From assembly GCF_947507565.1 (NCBI RefSeq), contig NC_089192.1:682001-746000 (forward strand): a stretch of DNA of 64,000 nucleotides. The letters are read 5' to 3'. The position numbers were made by a program, and so were the translations under genes. The stretch comes from Oscarella lobularis (Eukaryota > Porifera > Homoscleromorpha > Homosclerophorida > Oscarellidae). The notes below the pieces were generated by a model. That model was given only the letters and a program-made list of their open reading frames with translations. It did not search any database and was not told where the DNA came from. Shown here piece by piece: positions 1-12,409 of the stretch. Every line of letters begins with the position of its first letter. Position 1 is the first letter of the stretch.

Positions 1-3000
1 TGGGACAATTTGTCCTGGGGCAATTTGTTCTGGGGACAATTTGTCCTGGGACAATTTGTCCTGGGACAATTTGTCCTGGGGACAATTTGTCCTGGGGAAA
101 ATTTTTCCTGGGACAATTTGTCCTTGGGACATATTGTCCTGGGACAATTTGTCCTGGGACAATTTGTTCTGGGGACAATTTGTCCTGGGGACAATTTGTC
201 CTGGGACAATTTGTCCTGGGACAATTTGTCCTCGGACAATTTGTCCTGGGACAATTTGTCCTGGGGACAATTTGTCCTGGGGACAATTTTTCCTGGGACA
301 ATTTGTCCTAAGACAATTTGTCCTCGGGACAATTTGTCCTGGGGACAATTTGTCCTAGGACAATTTGTCCGGGGACAATTTGTCCTGGGACAATTTGTCT
401 TGGGGACAATTCCAGGACAATTTGTCCTGGGGACAATTTGTTCTGGGACAATTTGTCTTGGGACAATTTGTCCTCGGGACAATTTGTCCTGGGGACAATT
501 TGTCCTAGGACAATTTGTCCGGGGACAATTTGTCTTACGACAATTTGTCCTGGGACAATTTGTCCTGGGACAATTTGTTCTAGGACAATTTGTCCTGGGA
601 CAATTTGTCCTGGGACAATTTGTCCTGGGACAATTTGTCCTGGGGACAATTTGTCCTGGGACAATTTGTCCTGGGACAATTTGTCCTGGGACGATTTGTC
701 CTGGGACAATTTGTCCTGGGGACAATTTGTCCTGGGGACAATTTGTCCTGGGACAATTTGTCCTGGGGACAATTTGTCCTGGGACAATTTGTCCTGGGAC
801 AATTTGTTCTGGGGACAATTTGTCCTGGGGACAATTTGTCCTGGGACAATTTGTCCTGGGGACAATTTGTCCTGGGACAATTTGTCCTGGGACAATTTGT
901 CCTGGGGACAATTTGTCCTGGGGACAATTTGTCCTGGCACAATTTGTCTTGGGGACAATTTGTCCTGGGACAATTTGTCCTGGGACAATTTGTTCTGGGG
1001 ACAATTTGTCCTGGGGATAATTTGTCCTGGGACAATTTGTCCTGGGACAATTTGTCCTAGGACAATTTGTCCGGGGACAATTTGTCTTACGACAATTTGT
1101 CCTGGGACAATTTGTCCTGGGACAATTTGTCCTAGGACAATTTGTCCTGGGACAATTTGTCCTGGGACAATTTGTCCTGGGACAATTTGTCCTAGGACAA
1201 TTTGTCCTGGGACAATTTGTCCTGGGACAATTTGTCCTGGGGACAATTTGTCCTGGGGACAATTTGTCCTGGGACAATTTGTCCTGGGACAATCTGTCCT
1301 GGGGACAATTTGTCCTGCGGACAATTTGTCCTGGGACATTTTGTCCTGGGGACAATTTGTCCTGGGACAATTTGTCCTGGGACAATTTGTCCTGGGGACA
1401 ATTTGTCCTGGGGACAATTTGTCCTGGGACAATTTGTCCTGGGACAATTTGTCCTGGGGACAATTTGTCCTGCGGACAATTTGTCCTGGGACAATTTGTC
1501 CTGGGGACAATTTGTCCTGGGACAATTTGTCCTGGGACAATTTGTTCTGGGGACAATTTGTCCTGGGGACAATTTGTCCTGGGACAATTTGTCCTGGGGA
1601 CAATTTGTCCTGGGACAATTTGTCCTGGGACAATTTGTCGTAAGACAATTTGTCCTCGGGACAATTTTTCCTGGGGACAATTTGTCCTAGGACAATTTGT
1701 CCTGGGACAATTTGTCCTGGGGACAATTTGTCCTAGGACAATTTGTCCTGGGGACAATTTGTCTTGGGGACAATTTGTCTTGGGACAATTTGTCCTGGGG
1801 ACAATTTGTCCCCAGGACAATTTGTCCTCGGGACAAATTGTCCTGGGACAATTTGTCTTACGACAATTTGTCCTGGGACAATTTGTCCTGGGACAATTTG
1901 TCCTAGGACAATTTGTCCTGGGACAATTTGTCCTGGGACAATTTGTCTTGAGGACAATTTGTCCTGGGACAATTTGTCCTGGGACAATTTGTTCTGGGGA
2001 CAATTTGTCCTGGGGACAATTTGTCCTGGGACAATTTGTCCTGGGACAATTTGTCCTGGGACAATTTGTCCTGGGACAATTTGTCCTGGGGACAATTTGT
2101 CCTAGGACAATTTGTCCTGGGGACAATTTGTCTTGGGGACAATTTGTCTTGGGACAATTTGTCCTGGGGACAATTTGTCCCCAGGACAATTTGTCCTCGG
2201 GACAAATTGTCCTGGGACAATTTGTCTTACGACAATTTTTCCTGGGACAATTTGTCCTGGGACAATTTGTCCTAGGACAATTTGTCCTGGGACAATTTGT
2301 CCTGGGACAATTTTTCCTGGGGACAATTTGTCCTGGGACAATTTGTCCTGGGGCCAATTTGTCCTGGGGACAATTTGTCCCCAGGACAAATTGTCCTGGC
2401 ACAATTTGTCCTGGGACAATTTGTCCTGGGACAATTTTTCCTGGGACAATTTGTCCCGGGACAATTTGTCCTGGGGACAATTTGTCCTGGGGACAATTTG
2501 TCCTGGGGACAATTTGTCCTGGGACAATTTGTCCTAGGACAATTTGTCCTGGGACAATTTGTCATGGGACAATTTGTCCTGGGGACAATTTGTCCTGGGA
2601 CAATTTGTCCTGGGACAATTTGTCCTAAGACAATTTTTCCTCGGGACAATTTTTCCTGGGGACAATTTGTCCTAGGACAATTTGTCCTGGGACAATTTGT
2701 CCTGGGACAATTTGTCCTGGGGACAATTTGTCCTGGGGACAATTTGTCCTGGGGACAATTTGTCCTGGGACAATTTGTCCTAGGACAATTTGTCCTGGGG
2801 ACAATTTGTCTTGGGGACAATTTGTCTTGGGACAATTTGTCCTGGGGACAATTTGTCCCCAGGACAATTTGTCCTCGGGACAAATTGTCCTGGGACAATT
2901 TGTCTTACGACAATTTTTCCTGGGACAATTTGTCCTGGGACAATTTGTCCTAGGACAATTTGTCCTGGGACAATTTGTCCTGGGACAATTTTTCCTGGGG

Positions 3001-3752
3001 ACAATTTGTCCTGGGACAATTTGTCCTGGGGCCAATTTGTCCTGGGGACAATTTGTCCCCAGGACAAATTGTCCTGGCACAATTTGTCCTGGGACAATTT
3101 GTCCTGGGACAATTTTTCCTGGGACAATTTGTCCCGGGACAATTTGTCCTGGGGACAATTTGTCCTGGGGACAATTTGTCCTGGGGACAATTTGTCCTGG
3201 GACAATTTGTCCTAGGACAATTTGTCCTGGGACAATTTGTCATGGGACAATTTGTCCTGGGGACAATTTGTCCTGGGACAATTTGTCCTGGGACAATTTG
3301 TCCTAAGACAATTTTTCCTCGGGACAATTTTTCCTGGGGACAATTTGTCCTAGGACAATTTGTCCTGGGACAATTTGTCCTGGGACAATTTGTCCTGGGG
3401 ACAATTTGTCCTGGGGACAATTTGTCCTGGGGACAATTTGTCCTGGGACAATTTGTCCTGGGACAATTTTTCCTGGGGACAATTTGTCCTGGGACAATTT
3501 GTCCTAAGACAATTTGTCCTGGGAGAATTTGTCCTGGGACAATTTGTCCTGTGGACGATTTGTCCTGGGGACAATTTGTCTGGGGACAATTTGTCCTGGG
3601 GACAATTTGTCCCCAGGACAATTTGTCCTCGGGACAAATTGTCCTGGGGACAATTTGTTCTGGGACAATTAGTCCTGGGACAATTTGTCCTGGGGACAAT
3701 TTGTCCTGGGACAATTTGTCCTGGGACAATTTTTCCTGGGACAATTTGTCCT
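1..3752. repeat. Satellite A array 1 (15/16-bp palindromic unit)
   Basis: Continuous tandem array of the 15-bp unit TGGGACAATTTGTCC, alternating irregularly with a 16-bp form carrying one more G. The core GGACAA-T-TTGTCC is an almost perfect inverted repeat, so both strands read alike. Variants include TTACGACAATTTG, CTCGGGACAAATTG (core centre flipped) and CCCCAGGACAA. Length divided by unit length gives roughly 240 copies. The array continues beyond the left window edge. Long open frames on both strands (SWDNLSWGQFVLG-type, and QDKLSPGQIVP-type in reverse) arise because the unit has no stop codon in most frames. I see no evidence that they are translated. Confidence 0.97.
2102..3457. repeat. 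678-bp higher-order repeat inside satellite A
   Basis: The order of 15- and 16-bp variants at about 2102-2779 recurs at about 2780-3457. Translated segments of 141 residues starting at both places are identical, so the copies are identical or nearly so over at least 426 bp. A related, partly diverged copy begins near 1733. This points to block duplication by unequal exchange, not only unit-by-unit slippage. Confidence 0.85.
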
Positions 3753-4588
3753 GGAAATTCTAAATTAATTCAGAATAAATTCTGCATTAATGCAGAATAA
3801 ATTCTGCATTTATTCTGCATTAATTCAGAATTAATTCTGCATTTATTCAGAAGTAATTCTGCATTAATTAAGAATAAGTTCTGCATTAATTAAGAATAAG
3901 TTTTGCATTAATTCAGAATAAATTCTGCAATTATCTAGAATAATTTCTGCATTAATTCAGAATAAATTCTTCATTAATCTATTATAAATTCTGCGTTAAT
4001 TCAGAATTAATTCTGCATTAATTCAGAATAAATTCTGCATTAATTCAGAATTAATTTTGCATTAATTCAGAATAAATTCTGCATTAATTCAGAATTAATT
4101 TGGTATTAATTCAGAATAAATTCCGCAATAATTCAGAATAAATGCAGAATAAATTCTGTTTTAATTCAGAATAAATTCTGAATTAATTCAGAATAAATTC
4201 TGCATTTATTCAGAATCAATTCTGCATTAATTCAGAATTAATTTTGCATTAATTCAGAATAATTTCTGAATTAATTAGGAATAAATTCTGCATTAATTCA
4301 GAATAAATTCCGCATTTAATATGCATTAATTCAGAATTAATTCTGCATTTATTCGGAATTAATTCTACATTATTTAAGAATAAATTCTGCATTAAGTCAG
4401 AATAATTTTTTCATTAATTCAGAATAAATTCCGATTTTATTCTTCAATAATTCAGAATTAATTCTGCTTTTATTCAGAATTAATTCTACATTAATTCAGT
4501 ATAAATTCTGAATTAATTCAGAATAAATTCTGAATTAATTCAGAATAAATCCTGCATTAAGTCAGAATAAATTCTGTGTTTATTCAGA
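3753..4588. repeat. Satellite B array 1 (AT-rich palindromic unit)
   Basis: Tandem array of an AT-rich unit of about 21 bp, built from TTCTGCATTAATTCAGAAT plus AAA. Many units contain TTCTGAATTAATTCAGAA, a perfect 18-bp palindrome. Units are more diverged than in satellite A, with frequent single-base changes and short deletions. The junction with satellite A reads GTCCTGGAAATTCTAAATT and recurs at the start of array 3 near 12410, so both junctions derive from one ancestor. Confidence 0.95.
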
Positions 4589-4942
4589 GAATGTGAGATT
4601 TTTCGCGAGGTTTTAGCGCGCGTTACACTCGAAAAGCCCTGCTCGTCGTTCGTCTCCTGTGCATCGCTTAGCGAGCGAGTTTGAGGTTCTTGATCGACTT
4701 CTTGTCGTGTTCCGTCACGTTCTGAACGGTTATTGCTAAGTTTTTCGTCGTCATGGCGTTTCGGGGTGTACGAGCGATCTTTTAGAACGATCGCCGACGT
4801 ATCGTCGACTCACGACGGAGCGCCTGTCGTTTTCTTCACCTTACATACGATCATGGATGCTTCATGGCAGCGTAGCTCTCGTAAAGAATATAGAATGTTG
4901 AAAAGAAAGCTGAAGCACCTTGTCTACGTAAGTTCACGATCT
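4589..4942 (+). other. Unique segment u1, copy 1
   Basis: Non-repetitive, CpG-rich segment of about 0.35 kb embedded in satellite B. It is repeated almost unchanged at about 13243-13597 (shift 8655 bp), with about three substitutions and one 1-bp indel. It holds a short exon-like ORF (separate entry) preceded by about 260 bp that could be promoter and 5' UTR. It has no resemblance to the flanking satellites. Confidence 0.85.
4853..4927 (+). CDS. INO80E-like first coding exon (orphan), copy 1
   Basis: An ATG opens 25 codons that end exactly at a strong splice donor (TAC|GTAAGT). The peptide ends in KEYRMLKRKLKHLVY, which resembles the conserved N-terminal helix of INO80E, a subunit of the INO80 chromatin remodeller (KKYRNLKRKLKFLIY as I recall it from human). 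In that family a conserved EHECFQEEL-type helix should follow; I cannot find it before the next satellite or elsewhere in the window. The exon is followed directly by satellite B, so this is either a first exon with a huge satellite-filled intron or a captured gene fragment. The resemblance spans only about 15 residues, so family assignment is tentative. Confidence 0.4.
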
Positions 4943-5427
4943 TTTATTCCGCATTAATTCAGAATTAATTCTGTATTTATTCAGAATTAATTCTGCATTA
5001 ATTCAGAATAAATTCTGCATTAATTCATAATAAAATCCGCATTTTTTCTGCATTAATTCAGAATTAATTCTGCATTTATTCAGAATAAATTCTGAATTAA
5101 TTCTGCATTAATTCAGAATAAATTTCGCATTTATTCTGCATTAATTCAGAATTAATTCTGCATTTATTCAGAATAAATTCTGCATTAATTCAGAATTAAT
5201 TCTGCATTAATTCAGAATAAATTCCGCATTTATTCAGAATAAATTCGGCATTAGTTCCGAATAAATTCTGCATTAATTCAGAATAAATTCTGCATTAATT
5301 CAGAATAAATTCCGCATTTATTCAGAATAAATTCGGCATTAGTTCCGAATAAATTCTGCATTAATTCAGAATAAATTCTGCATTAATTCGGAATTAATTC
5401 TGAATTAATTCTTCATTTATTCAGAAT
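4943..5427. repeat. Satellite B array 2
   Basis: Same AT-rich unit as array 1, resuming on the other side of u1. It includes two copies of a roughly 80-bp block with CGGCATTAGTTCCGAATAAA variants, showing local higher-order duplication. It ends at the junction TTCAGAATTTGTCCTGGGG, where satellite A begins. Confidence 0.95.
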
Positions 5428-7304
5428 TTGTCCTGGGGACAATTTGTCCTGGGGACAATTTGTCCTGAGGACAATTTGTCCTGGGACAATTTGTCCTGGG
5501 ACAATTTGTCCTGGGACAATTTAACCTGGGGACAATTTGTCCTGGGACAATTTGTCCTGGGGCCAATTTGTCCTGGGGACAATTTGTCCCCAGGACAAAT
5601 TTTCCTGGCACAATTTGTCCTGGGACAATTTGTCCTGGGACAATTTGTCCTGGGACAATTTGTCCTGGGGACAATTTGTCCTGGGGACAATTTGTCCTGG
5701 GACAATTTTTCCTGGGACAATTTGTTCTGGGGACAATTTGTCCTGGGGACAATTTGTCCTGGGACAATTTTTCCTGGGACAATTTGTCCTAAGACAATTT
5801 GTCCTGGGACAATTTGTCCTGGGGCCAATTTGTCCTTTGGACAATGTCCTTGGACAATTTGTCCTGGGACAATTTGTCCTGGGGACAATTTGTCCTGAGG
5901 ACAATTTGTCCTGGGACAATTTGTCCTGGGGACAATTTTTCCTGGGACAATTTTTCCTGGGGCCAATTTGTCCTGGGGACAATTTGTCCCCAGGACAAAT
6001 TTTCCTGGCACAATTTGTCCTGGGACAATTTGTCCTGGGACAATTTGTCCTGGGACAATTTGTCCTGGGGACAATTTGTCCTGGGGACAATTTGTCCTGG
6101 GACAATTTTTCCTGGGACAATTTGTTCTGGGGACAATTTGTCCTGGGGACAATTTGTCCTGGGACAATTTGTCCTGGGGACAATTTGTCCTGGGACAATT
6201 TGTCCTGGGACAATTTGTCCTGGGGACAATTTGTCCTGGGGACAATTTGTCCTTGGACAATTTGTCCTGGGGACAATTTGTCCTGGGACAATTTGTCCTG
6301 GGACAATTTGTTCTGGGGACAATTTGTCCTGGGGACAGTTTGTCCTGGGACAATTTGTCCTGGGACAATTTGTCCTTTGGACAATGTCCTTGGACAATTT
6401 GTCCTGGGGACAATTTGTCCTGGGACAATTGTCCTGGGACAATTTGTCCTGGGACAATTGTCCTGGGACAATTTGTTCTGGGACAATTGTCCTGGGACAA
6501 TTTGTCCTGGGACAATTGTCCTGGGACAATTTGTCCTGGGACAATTGTCCTGGGACAATTTGTCCTGGGACAATTTGTCCTGGGACAATTTGTCCTGGGA
6601 CAATTTGTCCTGGGACAATTGTCCTGGGGGCAATTTGTCCTGGGACAATTTGTCCTGGGACAATTTGTCCTGGGACAATTTGTCCTGGGGACAATTTGTC
6701 CTGGGGAATATTTGTCCTAGGACAATTTGTCCTGGGACAATTTGTCCTGGGGACAATTATTCCTGTTACAATTTGTCCTGGGGACAATTTTTCCTGGGAC
6801 AATTTGTCCTGGGGACAATTTGTCCTGGGGAATATTTGTCCTAGGACAATTTGTCCTGGGACAATTTGTCCTGGGGACAATTATTCCTGGGACAATTTGT
6901 CCTGGGGACAATTTTTCCTGGGACAATTTGTCCTGGGGACAATTTGTCCTGGGGAATATTTGTCCTAGGACAATTTGTCCTTGGACAATTTGTGCTGGGG
7001 ACATTTTTTCCTGGGACAATTTGTCCCCAGGACAAATTGTCCTGGGGACAATTTGTCCTGGGACAATTTGTCCTATGACAATTTGTCCTGGGACAGTTTG
7101 TCCTGGGGACAATTTGTCGTGGGGACACTTTCTTCTGGGACAATTTGTCCTGGGGACAATTTGTCCTGGGACAATTTGTCCTGGGACAATTTGTCCTGGG
7201 GACACTTTCTTCTGGGACAATTTGTCCTGGGGACAATTTGTCCTGGGACAATTTGTCCTGGGGACAATTTGTCCTTGGAAAATTTGTCCTGGGACAAATT
7301 GTCT
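5428..7304. repeat. Satellite A array 2
   Basis: Same 15/16-bp unit as array 1. A block starting near 5568 recurs near 5968 (shift 400 bp). Around 6420-6640 the unit loses one T (GGGACAATTGTCCT), making it a perfect palindrome GGACAATTGTCC. Towards 7100-7220 GGGGACACTTTCTTCTG variants appear. Roughly 120 units. Confidence 0.96.
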
Positions 7305-8173
7305 TTCGTCGAATCTTCGCGAAACCGCTCTCTACGTGTTGCCGTGCCATTCTATAGGCGTAGCAATGTGAAACCCCGATTGGTAATAGTTTATTTATGA
7401 CGTCAACATGTTAAACCGGTGAGGTCACGTGCGTATGTTAGCGCGCCCGTCTCGTTTCAAAGAAACACGGTTTCTGGCTCGTTTTCGACGATGCGAAGGT
7501 CCGAGCGACGTCAAAAGGTAGTAGTAGATAGTTGCAATGCAGTTTTAGAGCGTTCGTCGCCCGCGGAGCGCGCGTACGAACGCGTCGCGTCGCCAAGTGG
7601 TGGCGCGAGCTTCGAATAGTGAATTTTTCGTTTCGAATGACTTCGAAACGAAGGATTCGAGACGGTTTAGAACGTTTTGCGACGCGAAGCGTCGCTTTCG
7701 GCGTCGTTTTCGCCGAATTAATGTGTCCGTGAAAGGGGGCGTGTTCCCTTTCTTTCGCACGTGCTCTACGGCAAACGGCGACTCGGATGCCGTCGAGTGG
7801 CGGCAATTTGTAAACTGCACCATATGCCCTCTCGATCGACGTGCCGCTTATCGTCGTACGACGCGGCGTCGCGGAGTGGCGGCACGGTTAAGGTGGTGTC
7901 GTTTACGGTGTACGCGCGTACGCGTATTGTTTGTTTCGCTTAATTTTATGTCAAAATTTGGCGAAAATTGGTAAACGTGGTACCAGGTTTTATTTGTGAG
8001 ACCACGACGAATCGAATGGCACCGGTGCGGTGCTCGTGCGACGTCTCCTTGCAGAGTTGTGCGCTTTTTCGCGAAACGAGTCGCGAATTGGAAAATCGAT
8101 TTTTGTCCTTCGATTTTCTGCGCCGTACAGTCGCTTCTGCTGCGGTTTTTTGGTTTTTTGAGGAGGATTTGGG
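7305..8173. other. Unique segment u2, copy 1
   Basis: About 870 bp of non-repetitive, CpG-rich sequence between satellites A and C, repeated at 17152-18020 with about five substitutions and a 1-bp indel. No recognisable protein family in any frame. It contains a perfect TGACGTCA and CACGTG-type sequence near 7398-7430, so a promoter-like role is possible. Its last part, from 7968, stays in frame with satellite C, producing a long ORF with a unique 70-residue start. That frame is shared by both copies, but I see no splice or homology support. Confidence 0.8.
7398..7405. promoter_or_regulatory. CRE-type palindrome in u2, copy 1
   Basis: Perfect TGACGTCA, the consensus full site for CREB/ATF bZIP factors. 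The same octamer occurs in the second u2 copy and in two divergent promoters of this window. Confidence 0.5.
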
Positions 8174-9803
8174 ATGGCTGCCGGCGGAGTACGTACACCA
8201 CTCCCCGGAATATATACACCGCCTGCCGGCGGAGTACGTACACCGCTTGCCGGATTATATACACCGCCTGCAGGCGGAGTACGTACACCGCTTGCCGGAA
8301 TATATACGCCGCCTGCCGGAATATATACACCGCCTGCCGGCGGAGTACGTACACCGCTTGCCGGAATATATACACCGCCTGCCGGAATATATACACCGCC
8401 TGCCGGCGGAGTACGTACACCGCTTGCCGGAATATATATGCCGCCTGCCGGAATATATACACCGCCTGCCGGCGGAGTACGTACACCGCTTGCCGGAATA
8501 TATACACCGCCTGCCGGAATATATACACCGCCTGCCGGAATATATACACCGCCTGCCGGCGGAGTACGTACACCGCTTGCCGGAATATATACACCGCCTG
8601 CCGGAATATATACACCGCCTGCCGGAATATATACACCGCCTGCCGGCGGAGTACGTACACCGCTTGCCGGAATATATACGCCGCCTGCCGGAATATATAC
8701 ACCGCCTGCCGGCGGAGTACGTACACCGCTTGCCGGAATATATACGCCGCCTGCCGGAATATATACACCGCCTGCCGGAATATATACACCGCCTGCCGGA
8801 ATATATACACCGCCTGCCGGCGGAGTACGTACACCGCTTGCCGGAATATATACGCCGCCTGCCGGAATATATACACCGCCTACCGGCGGAGTACGTACAC
8901 CGCCTGCCGGAATATATACACCGCCTGCCGGAATATATACACCGCCTGCCGGCGGAGTACGTACACCGCTTCCCGGAATATATACGCCGCCTGCCGGAAT
9001 ATATACACCGCCTGCCGGTATATATTCATCGCCTGCCGGCGGAGTACGTACACCGCTTGCCGGAATATATACGCCGCCTGCCGGAATATATACACCGCCT
9101 GCCGGCGGAGTACGTACACCGCGCTCCGCAATATATACACCGCCGGCCGGCGGAGTACGTACACCGCTTGCCGGAATATATACACCGCCTGCCGGCGGAG
9201 TACGTACACCGCTTGCCGAAATATATACACCGCCTGCCGGAATATATACACCGCCTGCCGGCGGAGTACGTACACCGCTTGCCGGAATATATACACCGCC
9301 TGCCGGAATATATACACCGCCTGCAGGCGGAGTACGTACACCGCTTGCTGAAATATATACACCGCCTGCCGGCGGAGTACGTACACCGCGCTCCGCACTA
9401 TATACACCGCCGGCCGGCGGAGTACGTACACCGCTTGCCGGAATATATACACCGCCTGCCGGCGGAGTACGTACACCGCTTGCCGAAATATATACACCGC
9501 CTGCCGGAATATATACACCGCCTTCCGGCGGAGTACGTACACCGTTTGCAGGAATATATACACCGCCTGCCGGAATATATATACCGCCTGCCGGAGGAGT
9601 ACGTACACCGCTTGCCGGAATATATACACCGCCGGCGGAGTACGAACACCGCCTGCCGGAATATATACACCGCCTGCCGGAATATATACACAGCCTGCCG
9701 GCGGAGTACGTACACCGCTTGCCGAAATATATACACCGCCTGCCGGCGGAGTACGTACACCGCTTGCCGCAATATATACACCGCCGGCCGGCGGAGTACG
9801 TAC
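8174..9803. repeat. Satellite C array 1 (21/24-bp units)
   Basis: Mixture of a 21-bp unit (GGAATATATACACCGCCTGCC with one base variable) and a 24-bp unit containing GGAGTACGTACACCGCTTGCC preceded by GGC. One to four 21-bp units alternate with one 24-bp unit. Palindromes GTACGTAC, TATATA and GCCGGC recur. Because 21 and 24 are multiples of three and the unit lacks stops, most of the six frames stay open (PEYIHRL / AEYVHRL on the plus strand). Four-base length changes near 9630 break the frame, which argues against coding constraint. Confidence 0.95.
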
Positions 9804-12409
9804 TGGGACAATTTGTCCTGGGACAATTTGTCCTGGGGACAATTTGTCCTGGGGACAATTTGTCCTGGGACAATTTGTCTTGGGGACAATTTGTCCTGGG
9901 ACAATTTGTCCTGGGACAATTTGTCCTGGGGACAATTTGTCCTGGGGACAATTTGTCCTGGGACAATTTGTCCTGGGACAATTTGTCCTGGGACAATTTG
10001 TCCTGGGGACAATTTTTCCTGGGACAATTTGTCCTAAGACAATTTGTCTTACGACAATTTGTCCTGGGACAATTTGTCCTGGGACAATTTGTCCTGGGAC
10101 AATTTGTCCTGGGACAATTTGTCCTGGGACAATTTGTCCTGGGACAATTTGTCCTGGGGACAATTTGTCCTTGGGACAATTTGTCCTGGGGACAATTTGT
10201 CCTGGGACAATTTGTCCTAGGACAATTTGTCCTGGGACAATTTGTCATGGGACAATTTGTCCTGGGGACAATTTGTCCTGGGACAATTTGTCCTGGGACA
10301 ATTTGTCCTAAGACAATTTGTCCTCGGGACAATTTTTCCTGGGGACAATTTGTCCTAGGACAATTTGTCCTGGGACAATTTGTCCTGGGACAATTTGTCC
10401 TGGGGACAATTTGTCCTGGGGACAATTTGTTCTGGGAGAATTTGTCTTGGGACAATTTGTCCTGGGGACAATTTGTTCCCAGGACAATTTGTCCTCGGGA
10501 CAAATTGTCCTGGGACAATTTGTCTTACGACAATTTGTCCTGGGACAATTTGTCCTGGAACAATTTGTCCTAGGACAATTTGTGCTGAGACAATTTGTCC
10601 TGGGACAATTTGTCCTGGGGACAATTTGTCCTGGGGACAATTTGTCCTGGGACAATTTGTCCTGGGACAATTTGTCCTGGGACAATTTGTCCTGGGGACA
10701 ATTTGTCCTGGGACAATTTGTCCTAAGACAATTTGTCCTGGGAGAATTTGTCCTTGGACAATTTGTCCTGGGGACAATTTGTCTTGGGGACAATTTGTCC
10801 TGGGACAATTTGTCCTGGGACAATTTGTCCTGGGGACAATTTGTCCTGGGACAATTTGTCCTGGGGCCAATTTGTCCTGGGGACAATTTTTCCCCAGGAC
10901 AAATTGTCCTGGCACAATTTGTCCTGGGACAATTTTTCCTGGGACAATTTGTCCTGGGACAATTTTTCCTGGGGACAATTTGTCCTGGGGACAATTTGTC
11001 CTGGGACAATTTGTCCTGGGGACAATTTGTCCTGGGACAATTTGTCCTCGGACAATTTGTCCTGTGGACGATTTGTCCTGGGGACAATTTGTCTTGGGGA
11101 CAATTTGTCTTGGGACATTTTGTCCTGGGGACAATTTGTCCTGGGACAATTTGTCCTGTGGACAATTTGTCCTGGGGACAATTTGTCCTGGGACAATTTG
11201 TCCTAGGACAATTTGTCCTGGGACAATTTGTCATGGGACAATTTGTCCTGGGGACAATTTGTCCTGGGACAATTTGTCCTGGGACAATTTGTCCTAAGAC
11301 AATTTGTCCTCGGGACAATTTTTCCTGGGGACAATTTGTCCTAGGACAATTTGTCCTGGGACAATTTGTCCTGGGACAATTTGTCCTGGGGACAATTTGT
11401 CCTGGGGACAATTTGTTCTGGGAGAATTTGTCTTGGGACAATTTGTCCTGGGGACAATTTGTTCCCAGGACAATTTGTCCTCGGGACAAATTGTCCTGGG
11501 ACAATTTGTCTTACGACAATTTGTCCTGGGACAATTTGTCCTGGAACAATTTGTCCTAGGACAATTTGTGCTGAGACAATTTGTCCTGGGACAATTTGTC
11601 CTGGGGACAATTTGTCCTGGGGACAATTTGTCCTGGGACAATTTGTCCTGGGACAATTTGTCCTGGGACAATTTGTCCTGGGGACAATTTGTCCTGGGAC
11701 AATTTGTCCTAGTACAATTTGTCCTGGGAGAATTTGTCCTTGGACAATTTGTCCTGGGGACAATTTGTCTTGGGGACAATTTGTCCTGGGACAATTTGTC
11801 CTGGGACAATTTGTCCTGGGGACAATTTGTCCTGGGACAATTTGTCCTGGGGCCAATTTGTCCTGGGGACAATTTTTCCCCAGGACAAATTGTCCTGGCA
11901 CAATTTGTCCTGGGACAATTTTTCCTGGGACAATTTGTCCTGGGACAATTTTTCCTGGGGACAATTTGTCCTGGGGACAATTTGTCCTGGGACAATTTGT
12001 CCTGGGGACAATTTGTCCTGGGACAATTTGTCCTCGGACAATTTGTCCTGTGGACGATTTGTCCTGGGGACAATTTGTCTTGGGGACAATTTGTCTTGGG
12101 ACATTTTGTCCTGGGGACAATTTGTCCTGGGACAATTTGTCCTGTGGACGATTTGTCCTGGGGACAATTTGTCTTGGGGACAATTTGTCTTGGGACAATT
12201 TGTCCTGGGGACAATTTGTCCCCAGGACAATTTGTCCTCGGGACAAATTGTCCTGGGACAATTTGTCCTGGGACAATTTGTCCTGGGACAATTTGTCCTG
12301 TGGACAATTTGTTCTGGGACAATTTGTCCTGGGACAATTTGTCCTGGGGACAATTTGTCCTGGGACAATTTGTCCTGGGACAATTTTTCCTGGGACAATT
12401 TGTCCTGGA
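9804..12409. repeat. Satellite A array 3
   Basis: Same 15/16-bp unit. It joins satellite C at GTACGTAC|TGGGACAATT. It contains a large block duplication: about 10318-11303 recurs at about 11304-12289 (shift 986 bp) with very few differences. Roughly 168 units. It opens the second copy of the A-B-u1-B-A-u2-C composite. Confidence 0.96.

Noticed and set aside
10-3800. Long plus- and minus-strand ORFs in satellite A (SWDNLSWGQFVLG / QDKLSPGQIVP repeats)
   Set aside because: The 15-bp unit is stop-free and palindromic, so several frames on both strands are open; frames switch at every 16-bp unit and nothing outside the array supports translation.
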